Positions 1 to 5,212 of a stretch of 5,396 nucleotides of DNA are shown one piece after another. The stretch lies in assembly GCA_028684345.1 (NCBI GenBank), contig JAQUGB010000123.1:1-5396 (forward strand), in the 5' to 3' direction. Each line of letters opens with the position of its first letter. Within the stretch, counting starts at the first letter, position 1. The DNA is from Tepidiphilus sp. (lineage in GTDB: Bacteria > Pseudomonadota > Gammaproteobacteria > Burkholderiales > Rhodocyclaceae). Position numbers and translations under genes: made by a program. The notes under the pieces were generated by a model. It was not told where the DNA came from, made no database searches, and worked only from the letters and a program-made list of their open reading frames with translations.

Positions 1-1035
1 CCTTTGATGATCGATCTCGCCGGTCTCGAACCGAGCCCGGAGGAGCTGCGCCGTCTCGCCCATCCGGCCGTGGGCGGCGTCATTCTCTTTGCCCGCAACT
101 ATCGCGATTCGGCCCAGCTCGCCGCCTTGGTCCAGGCGATACGTTCCGCCCGCCCGGGGCCTCTGGTCATCGCCGTCGATCAGGAGGGCGGGCGCGTGCA
201 GCGCTTTCGCGGCGATGGCTTCACGCCGGTCGCCCCCATGCGCCGGCTCGGCGATGAGTACGAACGCGACCCCGAGCAGGCGGTGGCGCTCGCCTACGAC
301 GTCGGGCTCGTCATCGGCGCGGAACTCGCCGCGCATGGTATCGATCTCACTTTTGCACCGGTGCTCGACGTCGAGGCAGGAGTGAGCGCGGTGATCGGTG
401 ACCGCGCCTTCAGCGATGATGCCGGCGTGGTCGCGCGGCTCGCCCAGGCGCTGGTGGCGGGGCTCGCCATGATGGGGGTGCGCGCCGTCGGCAAACATTT
501 TCCCGGCCACGGCGCGGTGGCCGCCGACTCGCACGAGACGCTGCCGGTCGATTCCCGCCCTTTCGAGGCGATCTGGCAGCGCGACCTCGTGCCCTATCGT
601 CATCGCCTGTTGCGCTCGCTGGCCGGCGTCATGCCGGCGCACGTGCGCTATGAACGCTGTGCCCCCGAACCGGCGGGATTTTCCGCCTTCTGGCTCGGGG
701 AAGTGCTGCGCGCTCGGCTGGGTTTCCGCGGGGCCGTGCTCTCCGACGATCTCGGCATGGCGGGGGCCGGAGCCGCGGGGGACGATCCTCGCGCGCGCGT
801 CGCGGCGGCGTTGTCGGCCGGTTGCGACCTGGCGCTCGTATGCAATCGCCCCGAGTGGGTGGAGCGCCTGCTCGAGGAATCGTGGCCGGAGGAGACGGCG
901 GACGTCATCGCGCGCCGCACGGGGCTTCTCGGCTCGCCGCGCATTTCTGATCTGTTCGAGCTCGAGCTCTTCGAACCCTACCTGCAGGCGCGCGAACGCG
1001 TGCGCGACTGGTCGCAGCGCAATGTCTGGTTCTGA
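1..1035 (+). CDS. nagZ: Beta-N-acetylhexosaminidase NagZ (GH3), 5' end cut by window edge
   Basis: Cytoplasmic glycoside hydrolase family 3 enzyme that removes N-acetylglucosamine from GlcNAc-anhydromuropeptides in peptidoglycan recycling. Residues are counted from the TTG at base 4. The TIM-barrel motifs appear in order: VGGVILFARNY (23-33), the AVDQEGGRVQR substrate loop (57-67), DLTFAPVLDV (114-123), the NagZ-specific loop KHFPGHG plus DSH (164-177, carrying the Asp/His acid-base dyad D175/H177) and SDDLGM (247-252, with D248 the expected nucleophile). All catalytic residues are present. The frame is open to base 1 and reads Pro-Leu-Met-Ile-Asp; family members usually begin with a Met-Gly-Pro-X-Met type N-terminus, so the true start probably lies a few codons upstream and TTG 4 or ATG 7 are unlikely starts. 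The visible length, about 344 residues, is normal. There is no signal peptide, as expected. The stop lies 12 bases before uvrC. Identification is firm; only the start is open. Confidence 0.95.
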   Translation, partial: PLMIDLAGLEPSPEELRRLAHPAVGGVILFARNYRDSAQLAALVQAIRSARPGPLVIAVDQEGGRVQRFRGDGFTPVAPMRRLGDEYERDPEQAVALAYDVGLVIGAELAAHGIDLTFAPVLDVEAGVSAVIGDRAFSDDAGVVARLAQALVAGLAMMGVRAVGKHFPGHGAVAADSHETLPVDSRPFEAIWQRDLVPYRHRLLRSLAGVMPAHVRYERCAPEPAGFSAFWLGEVLRARLGFRGAVLSDDLGMAGAGAAGDDPRARVAAALSAGCDLALVCNRPEWVERLLEESWPEETADVIARRTGLLGSPRISDLFELELFEPYLQARERVRDWSQRNVWF

Positions 1036-1047
1036 TCCCTTCCTGCC

Positions 1048-2847
1048 ATGAGTTTCGACGCTTCGGCTTTTCTGCAGACGGTGCCCGAATCGCCCGGCGT
1101 CTATCGCATGATCGGCGCCGACGAGACCGTGCTCTACGTCGGCAAGGCGAAGAACCTGCGCCGACGCCTGGCGAGCTACTTCCGCACGCGCTTGCCGAGC
1201 CCGCGCATCGCCTTGATGGTGCGCCAGATCGAACGCGTCGACATTTCGCTCGTGCGCTCCGAGGCCGAAGCGCTCATCCTCGAGAATCACCTCATCAAGA
1301 CGTTGTCGCCGCGCTACAACATCCTCTTTCGCGACGACAAATCCTATCCCTACATTCGGCTCACCGGCGGCGACTTCCCCGCCATTCAGACCTACCGTGG
1401 CGCATTGCACAAGGGGGAACGGTACTTCGGACCCTATCCGAACGGCTGGGCGGCGCGCGAGAGCATTCAGCTCGTGCAAAAACTCTTCGAGCTGCGCACC
1501 TGCGCCGACTCGGTATTCCGCAACCGTTCGCGCCCCTGTCTGCTGCACCAGATTCATCGCTGCACCGCGCCCTGCGTGGGCAAAGTGAGCGTAGAGGAAT
1601 ACCGGCAACAGGTCGAGATGGCCGCGCGCTTTCTCTCCGGCAAATCGACCGAGGTGATCGAGACGCTTACCGCGGCGATGAACGCCGCGAGCGAGCGCCT
1701 CGACTTCGAAGAGGCGGCCCGTCTGCGGGACCGCCTCCGCGCCCTGCAATCGGTGCTGCACCAGCAGGCCGTCGACAGTCGCCGCGACGAGGACGTCGAC
1801 ATCCTTGTCGTCATCGCCGAAGGCGGAATCGTCTGCGTGAACCTCGCCATGGTGCGCGGCGGGCGGCATCTCGGAGACCGTCCCCTCTTTCCGCAGCAGG
1901 CCGAGGGAGCCGAGCCGGCCGACGTGCTCCACGCCTTCCTCGAGCAGCACTACCAGGACCGGCCCTGGCCCGATCGCATCCTCACCAATCTTGCCTCGCC
2001 GGAATTGGCCGAGTTCGTAGAGTTCCTTGCCGAACGCCCCATTGCCGTGAGTGCCGGACGCGGTGCCACCGACCGCGCCTGGCTGGAGATGGCCGAAGCG
2101 AACGCCCGGGTGGCGATCACAGCGCGCTTGCGCGGCGGTGAGCGTGCCCGCACCCAGCTGCAGGAATTGGCCGCGGCGCTCGACCTGCCCGAGCCGCCGC
2201 GGCGCATCGAATGCTTCGACATCAGCCACACCATGGGCGAAGCCACCGTGGCCTCCTGCGTCGTCTGGGAGGGGGAGGGGATGAACCCCTCGCAATACCG
2301 GCGCTATCACATCGAAGGCATTACGCCGGGCGACGACTATGCCGCCATGCGCCAGGTGCTCACCCGCCGTTATGAGCGGGTCGCCGAGGGCGAGGCGCCG
2401 CGCCCGGATCTCGTGCTCATCGACGGCGGCAAGGGGCAGCTCGAGGTCGCCGCCCGGGTGCTCGACGAACTCGGGCTCGAACTGCCGCTCGTGGGCGTGG
2501 CCAAGGGCGAAGCGCGCAAACCCGGCCTCGAGACCCTCGTCTTCGCCGACGGACGGGCGCCCCTGCAGCTGCCGCCGTCTTCGCCGGCGCTCCATCTCAT
2601 CCAGACCGTGCGCGACGAGGCGCACCGCTTCGCCATCACCGGCCACCGCGCCCGCCGCGCGAAATCGCGCACGGGCTCGCGTCTGGAAGACATCCCCGGC
2701 ATCGGCCCCAAACGGCGCAAGGCGCTGCTCGCAGCCTTCGGCGGGCTCGATGGTGTGAAAGAGGCCACGGTCGAAGACCTATGCCGCGTGCCCGGCATCG
2801 ACCGGCGGCTCGCCCAAACCCTCTATAATGCGCTGCATGACCAGTGA
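1048..2847 (+). CDS. uvrC: Excinuclease ABC subunit C (UvrC)
   Basis: Dual-incision nuclease of nucleotide excision repair; it is recruited by the UvrB-DNA complex and cuts on both sides of the lesion. The 599 residues match the usual length of about 600. Domains in order: N-terminal GIY-YIG nuclease (about 12-95, with GVY 17-19, YVG 30-32 and metal-binding E79 in LILENHLI); a four-cysteine segment (C152, C164, C172, C176); the UVR helical hairpin that contacts UvrB (about 202-237); the RNase H-like 5'-incision domain (FDISH with D391, GDDYAAM with D430, LIDGGKGQ with D459, DEAHRF with H526); and tandem helix-hairpin-helix DNA-binding motifs (about 545-597, PGIGPKRR and PGIDRRL). All catalytic residues expected from E. 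coli UvrC are present. The ATG follows nagZ by 12 bases with no visible Shine-Dalgarno sequence, so translation is probably coupled to nagZ. Identification is certain. Confidence 0.98.
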   Translation: MSFDASAFLQTVPESPGVYRMIGADETVLYVGKAKNLRRRLASYFRTRLPSPRIALMVRQIERVDISLVRSEAEALILENHLIKTLSPRYNILFRDDKSYPYIRLTGGDFPAIQTYRGALHKGERYFGPYPNGWAARESIQLVQKLFELRTCADSVFRNRSRPCLLHQIHRCTAPCVGKVSVEEYRQQVEMAARFLSGKSTEVIETLTAAMNAASERLDFEEAARLRDRLRALQSVLHQQAVDSRRDEDVDILVVIAEGGIVCVNLAMVRGGRHLGDRPLFPQQAEGAEPADVLHAFLEQHYQDRPWPDRILTNLASPELAEFVEFLAERPIAVSAGRGATDRAWLEMAEANARVAITARLRGGERARTQLQELAAALDLPEPPRRIECFDISHTMGEATVASCVVWEGEGMNPSQYRRYHIEGITPGDDYAAMRQVLTRRYERVAEGEAPRPDLVLIDGGKGQLEVAARVLDELGLELPLVGVAKGEARKPGLETLVFADGRAPLQLPPSSPALHLIQTVRDEAHRFAITGHRARRAKSRTGSRLEDIPGIGPKRRKALLAAFGGLDGVKEATVEDLCRVPGIDRRLAQTLYNALHDQ

Positions 2848-2863
2848 CGGCAGAAGAGACGCG

Positions 2864-2869
2864 AAGGGA
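2864..2869 (+). promoter_or_regulatory. Ribosome binding site that fixes the pgsA start
   Basis: AAGGGA lies 9 bases before the ATG at 2879. A more upstream in-frame ATG at 2828 overlaps the end of uvrC, has no such motif and would add 17 hydrophilic residues that PgsA proteins do not have. The site therefore favours 2879. Confidence 0.7.
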
Positions 2870-2878
2870 CGGGACACG

Positions 2879-3451
2879 ATGCGCTGGAACATTCCCAATC
2901 TGATCACTTGGGGGCGTATCGCCCTCATCCCCGTCTTCGTCCTGCTCTTCTATCTTCCCCAAGGCTGGCTGCGCCTTGAAGTCGTCAATCTCTGGGCTAC
3001 GATCATCTTTACCGCGGCAGCGATCACTGACTGGCTCGACGGCTTCCTCGCTCGCCGGCTCGGACAGCAGTCGCGTTTCGGTGCCTTCCTCGATCCGGTG
3101 GCCGACAAGCTGATGGTTGCCGCCGCCCTCATCGTGCTCGTCGATCTGGGGCGGGCGCATGCCTTGGCTGCCCTCATCATCATCGGGCGCGAGATCACCA
3201 TCTCGGCCTTGCGCGAATGGATGGCCGAACTCGGCAACCGCGGCTCGGTGGCCGTTGCCTTCATCGGCAAGCTGAAGACCACCGTCCAGCTCATCGCCAT
3301 CCCCGTGCTCCTCTACTGGAGCCCCTTGCCGCACTTCGACACCCCCTTCTGGGGGCAGGCGATGCTGTGGCTGGCGGCTTTGCTCACCATCGTCTCCATG
3401 ATTTATTACCTGCGCCGCGCTTGGCCGCTGTTGCGCGAAGGCATGACTTGA
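2879..3451 (+). CDS. pgsA: CDP-diacylglycerol--glycerol-3-phosphate 3-phosphatidyltransferase (PgsA)
   Basis: Integral inner-membrane enzyme that makes phosphatidylglycerol phosphate from CDP-diacylglycerol and glycerol-3-phosphate, the committed step to phosphatidylglycerol and cardiolipin. The 190 residues match the family. The N-terminus MRWNIPNLITWGRI is typical of PgsA. The CDP-alcohol phosphotransferase signature is complete at 51-76: D51, D54-G55, A58-R59, G68, D72 and D76 with exact family spacing; the four aspartates bind the metals. Hydrophobic stretches at about 14-27, 35-50, 79-92, 94-104, 127-145 and 152-177 fit a protein with about six membrane segments. It follows uvrC by 31 bases, a common proteobacterial neighbour pair with no known functional link. 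A perfect TATAAT near the end of uvrC may give it some expression of its own. Phosphatidylserine synthase is a related alternative, but the N-terminus and context argue for PgsA. Confidence 0.94.
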   Translation: MRWNIPNLITWGRIALIPVFVLLFYLPQGWLRLEVVNLWATIIFTAAAITDWLDGFLARRLGQQSRFGAFLDPVADKLMVAAALIVLVDLGRAHALAALIIIGREITISALREWMAELGNRGSVAVAFIGKLKTTVQLIAIPVLLYWSPLPHFDTPFWGQAMLWLAALLTIVSMIYYLRRAWPLLREGMT

Positions 3452-3593
3452 GGGATTCGCGAACGATTTCTACGCTCAGGGCTCGCTGGCAGGCTCTGGT
3501 CGCGAACGGCATCTTCGCCCCTGCGCAGGGCGCATTCCCCCTTCAACCACAAACGACGTTTGCTCGAGTAATCCTTACGCCCTTTGCGTTCGC
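3452..3593. other. Non-coding region between pgsA and the rpsF promoter, with short repeats
   Basis: I see no convincing gene or tRNA here. It contains the heptamer GCGAACG three times (3459-3465 and 3502-3508 direct, 3587-3593 inverted), with the first inside the palindrome TTCGCGAA (3456-3463). There is also a GC-rich hairpin (CGCCC 3516-3520 with GGGCG 3528-3532) that lacks a T-run, and a near-perfect palindrome CAAACGACGTTTG (3550-3562). No canonical terminator for the upstream unit is visible, so pgsA transcripts may end by Rho or read into rpsF. The functions of these elements are unknown. Confidence 0.5.
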
Positions 3594-3622
3594 TAGACAT
3601 TGTCCAAGTATTTTGCTATATT
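3594..3622 (+). promoter_or_regulatory. Sigma-70 promoter of the rpsF-priB-rpsR-rplI operon
   Basis: The -35 box TAGACA (3594-3599, five of six consensus bases) and the -10 box TATATT (3617-3622, five of six) are separated by exactly 17 bases. A TGC directly before the -10 box gives an extended -10 element. The region is clearly richer in A and T than its surroundings. Transcription should start near 3627-3630, leaving a leader of about 60 bases before rpsF. This is the best promoter in the window and suits a highly expressed ribosomal operon. Confidence 0.8.
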
Positions 3623-3635
3623 GAACATTTCCCTT

Positions 3636-3662
3636 GCCTCACCGGAACGCATGTCGGGAGGC
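3636..3662 (+). promoter_or_regulatory. Candidate S6:S18-binding leader hairpin of rpsF mRNA
   Basis: GCCTC (3636-3640) pairs with GAGGC (3658-3662). The upper part contains ACCGG on the 5' side and TCGG on the 3' side around an apical loop. In many bacteria the rpsF leader carries a hairpin with a conserved CCG resembling the S6:S18 site in 16S rRNA; the S6:S18 complex binds it and represses translation. The position (within the short leader, 13 bases before the ribosome binding site), the basal stem and the CCG at 3642-3644 fit that element. In the simplest fold the CCG could instead pair with CGG 3655-3657, so the exact structure is uncertain. The assignment is inferred. Confidence 0.6.
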
Positions 3663-3675
3663 TGCTCGTCAACCA

Positions 3676-3682
3676 TAAGGAG
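3676..3682 (+). promoter_or_regulatory. Strong ribosome binding site of rpsF
   Basis: TAAGGAG, a near-perfect match to the anti-Shine-Dalgarno sequence, ends five bases before the ATG at 3688 and fixes the start of rpsF. Confidence 0.85.
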
Positions 3683-3687
3683 TCTAC

Positions 3688-4071
3688 ATGCGACATTACG
3701 AAATCGTCTTCATCGTCCATCCGGACCAGTCCGAGCAAGTTCCGGCCATGGTCGAGCGCTATCGCAACCTCATCACCGGCCGTGGCGGCAAGATCCATCG
3801 CCTCGAAGACTGGGGTCGTCGCCAGCTCGCCTATTCCATTCAGAAAGTGCACAAGGCACACTACGTGCTGATGAACATCGAATGTGACGGCGAGACCCTC
3901 GAAGAGCTCGAAACGGCTTTCAGATTCAACGATGCCGTGTTGCGTCACCTCACCGTGCGCATGGAAAAGGCGATCACCGAGCCCTCTCCGATGATGAAGG
4001 ACGAGAAGTCTCGCTCCTTGCTGGAAACCCCGGCAGCCGAGCCCGCCGCCGAATCCAGCCCAGCAGTCTGA
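3688..4071 (+). CDS. rpsF: 30S ribosomal protein S6
   Basis: Small-subunit protein that forms a heterodimer with S18 and binds the central domain of 16S rRNA on the platform. The N-terminus MRHYEIVFIVHPDQSEQVPAM is typical of S6, followed by the conserved GGKIHRLEDWGRRQLAYSI segment (about 33-51), the KVHKAHYVLMNIE strand (53-65) and the FRFNDAVLRHLTVR region (78-91). After about residue 95 comes a flexible tail rich in Ala, Pro, Glu and Ser that ends in Pro-Ala-Val; this is common in proteobacterial S6, and here it has no terminal Glu of the kind RimK extends in E. coli. The length is 127 residues. It is the first gene of the operon, behind a strong promoter and ribosome binding site, and its partner S18 is encoded two genes downstream. 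Expression is probably controlled by the S6:S18 complex at the leader hairpin. Confidence 0.98.
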   Translation: MRHYEIVFIVHPDQSEQVPAMVERYRNLITGRGGKIHRLEDWGRRQLAYSIQKVHKAHYVLMNIECDGETLEELETAFRFNDAVLRHLTVRMEKAITEPSPMMKDEKSRSLLETPAAEPAAESSPAV

Positions 4072-4086
4072 GTTTTTGCCCGATCG

Positions 4087-4398
4087 GTGTGCAACCGTGT
4101 GGAACTCGAGGGCGTGCTGATCTCTAGTCGTGGCCTGCGTTACACGCCAGCCGGCATCCCTGTTTTCGAGGGCGTGCTTGCCCATCGTTCGACGCAGACC
4201 GAAGCCGGCGCCGAGCGCCGCATCGAGTTCGAGGTCGGCATCAAATCCCTCGGTGAATGCGGGCTGCGGCTGGCCGAGCTGCCGCTGGGCGCCGTGATCC
4301 ACTGTACGGGTTTCCTGGCTGCACGGACGCTAAAGAGCCGCACGCCGATCCTACACATCACCGAATTACGACACATGGAAGGAAAAGAACATGGCTAG
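4087..4398 (+). CDS. priB: Primosomal replication protein N (PriB)
   Basis: Small OB-fold protein that binds single-stranded DNA and stimulates PriA in the restart of stalled replication forks; it works as a homodimer. The 103 residues compare with 104 in E. coli. The family pattern is clear: N-terminal NRVELEGVLI, TPAGIP (20-25), AHRSTQTEAG (32-41), a GFLA strand (75-78) followed by a basic loop (R80, K83, R85) and ILHI (88-91). The GTG start is chosen because Val/Met-Cys-Asn-Arg aligns with Met-Thr-Asn-Arg of E. coli PriB; GTG 4099 would cut off the first strand. No real Shine-Dalgarno sequence precedes it, and it lies 15 bases after rpsF, so translation is probably coupled and modest. Its end overlaps rpsR by eight bases. 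From remembered E. coli numbering, the aromatic DNA-contact residues F42 and W47 are Ala and Glu here. A single-stranded DNA-binding protein paralogue is less likely given the length and context. Confidence 0.92.
   Translation: MCNRVELEGVLISSRGLRYTPAGIPVFEGVLAHRSTQTEAGAERRIEFEVGIKSLGECGLRLAELPLGAVIHCTGFLAARTLKSRTPILHITELRHMEGKEHG
4379..4383 (+). promoter_or_regulatory. Ribosome binding site of rpsR, inside priB
   Basis: AAGGA lies seven bases before the rpsR ATG at 4391, within the last codons of priB. It gives rpsR its own strong initiation site despite the overlap. Confidence 0.75.
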
Positions 4399-4639
4399 AC
4401 CAGAACGGGGCGGACGCGGATTCTCCCGCCGCCGCAAATATTGCCGTTTCACGGCCGAAGGCATCGAACAGATCGACTACAAAGACGTCGAGCTGCTCAA
4501 AGACTTCATCACCGAAGTCGCCAAGATCGTGCCCGCACGCATCACTGGCACCAGCGCCCGCTATCAGCGCCAGCTTGCCACCGCCATCAAGCGTGCCCGT
4601 TTCCTGGCGCTGTTGCCTTATACCGACCAGCACGAGTGA
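4391..4639 (+). CDS. rpsR: 30S ribosomal protein S18
   Basis: Small-subunit platform protein that pairs with S6. The 82 residues have the basic N-terminus MARPERGGRGFSRRRKYCRF, then the conserved IDYKDVELLKDFITEVAKIVPARITGT-type core (28-54) and SARYQRQLATAIKRARFLALLPYT (55-78). The RRRKYCRF cysteine segment and the TGTSARYQRQL rRNA-binding helix are typical of the family. It overlaps the end of priB by eight bases and is followed by rplI after 13 bases. Ala2 following the initiator Met fits the N-terminal processing and acetylation known for S18. With S6 it probably represses its own operon through the leader. Identification is certain. Confidence 0.98.
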   Translation: MARPERGGRGFSRRRKYCRFTAEGIEQIDYKDVELLKDFITEVAKIVPARITGTSARYQRQLATAIKRARFLALLPYTDQHE

Positions 4640-4640
4640 G

Positions 4641-4646
4641 CGGAGG
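4641..4646 (+). promoter_or_regulatory. Ribosome binding site that fixes the rplI start
   Basis: CGGAGG lies six bases before the ATG at 4653. The reading frame is open much further upstream (to at least 4257, across rpsR), but this site and the standard L9 N-terminus show that the gene begins at 4653. Confidence 0.8.
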
Positions 4647-4652
4647 CCAGAC

Positions 4653-5102
4653 ATGCAAGTCATTCTGATGGAGAAGGTCACCAACCTCGGCAACCTCGGC
4701 GACATCGTCAAGGTCAAAGACGGCTACGCGCGCAACTACCTCATTCCCCAAAAGAAGGCCAAACGCGCCACGCCCGAGAACATCGCCGAATTCGAACGCC
4801 GTCGTGCGGAACTCGAGCGTCAGCAGGCAGAGAAACTCGCTGCCGCCCAAGCGCTCGCCACTCGTCTCGAAGGGATCACGGTACAAATCACCCGCAAGGC
4901 CGGTGAGGATGGACGTCTCTTTGGCTCGGTGACCAACATCGACATCGCTGAAGGGCTGGAAGCCCTGGGTTACGATATTCCCCGCGCCCAGATTCTCATG
5001 CCCCAAGGCCCGATCAAGAGCGTCGGCGAGACCGAGGTCGAGATCGCGCTGCACACCGACGTGCGCGTCATCATCAAGGTCTCGGTGCTCGGCGAGCACT
5101 GA
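4653..5102 (+). CDS. rplI: 50S ribosomal protein L9
   Basis: Large-subunit protein that binds 23S rRNA near the base of the L1 stalk and helps keep reading frame and ribosome spacing. The 149 residues equal the E. coli length. The N-terminal domain MQVILMEKVTNLGNLGDIV carries the L9 signature at 13-40 (G13, G16, V19, V21, G24-Y25, N28-Y29-L30). A charged connecting helix rich in Glu, Arg, Gln and Ala spans about 41-74, followed by the C-terminal rRNA-binding domain (about 75-149, with RKAGEDGRLFGSVT and IKSVGETEVEIALH). It starts 13 bases after rpsR behind CGGAGG and is the last gene before the terminator. Nothing is unusual except Lys at residue 34, where Gly is frequent. Confidence 0.98.
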   Translation: MQVILMEKVTNLGNLGDIVKVKDGYARNYLIPQKKAKRATPENIAEFERRRAELERQQAEKLAAAQALATRLEGITVQITRKAGEDGRLFGSVTNIDIAEGLEALGYDIPRAQILMPQGPIKSVGETEVEIALHTDVRVIIKVSVLGEH

Positions 5103-5126
5103 TCCTCCTCCCCGTTCGCACCCAAC

Positions 5127-5166
5127 GACGAGCGCCGCACCTCCGGGTCCGGCGCTCGTCTTTTTT
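5127..5166 (+). terminator. Rho-independent terminator of the rpsF operon
   Basis: GACGAGCGCCG (5127-5137) pairs perfectly over 11 bases with CGGCGCTCGTC (5150-5160). After a C/C mismatch, ACC (5139-5141) and GGT (5146-5148) can extend the stem around a TCCG loop. Six T residues (5161-5166) follow directly. It starts 25 bases after the rplI stop and separates the ribosomal operon from dnaB. Confidence 0.93.
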
Positions 5167-5172
5167 CGGCGC

Positions 5173-5178
5173 TAGAAT
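5173..5178 (+). promoter_or_regulatory. Possible -10 box of a dnaB promoter
   Basis: TAGAAT matches five of six bases of the sigma-70 -10 consensus. It lies just after the terminator and 34 bases before the dnaB ATG. No acceptable -35 box is seen at the right distance, because that position falls inside the terminator stem. dnaB needs some promoter here if termination is efficient, so the call rests mainly on position. Confidence 0.35.
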
Positions 5179-5212
5179 AGCCCTTCACCTTGCGTAACGA
5201 GACTTTGGTTCC

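Noticed and set aside
2828..2878. Upstream ATG for a longer PgsA overlapping uvrC
   Set aside because: It would add 17 hydrophilic residues not seen in the family, and the ribosome binding site AAGGGA is placed for ATG 2879.
2636..3334. Long reverse-strand open frame of 232 codons opposite the uvrC end and pgsA
   Set aside because: It has no recognisable motif, is acidic low-complexity in composition, and is the antisense of two certain genes in high-GC DNA, where such shadows are expected.
3516..3532. GC-rich hairpin after pgsA as a Rho-independent terminator
   Set aside because: The five-base stem is followed by ATTCCCCC rather than a T-run, so it does not meet the usual pattern.
3452..3687. 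A tRNA or small protein gene in the pgsA-rpsF gap
   Set aside because: No cloverleaf arms or T-loop pattern are visible, and no short frame there has both a ribosome binding site and convincing protein-like sequence.
3616..4302. Reverse-strand open frame of 228 codons opposite rpsF and priB
   Set aside because: It lies antisense to the promoter, leader and two recognised genes; its His- and Asp-rich composition is the mirror of the forward codons.
4257..4652. Upstream in-frame extension that would make a 281-residue L9
   Set aside because: The extension runs out of frame through priB and rpsR and resembles no protein; ATG 4653 has a good ribosome binding site and gives the standard 149-residue L9.
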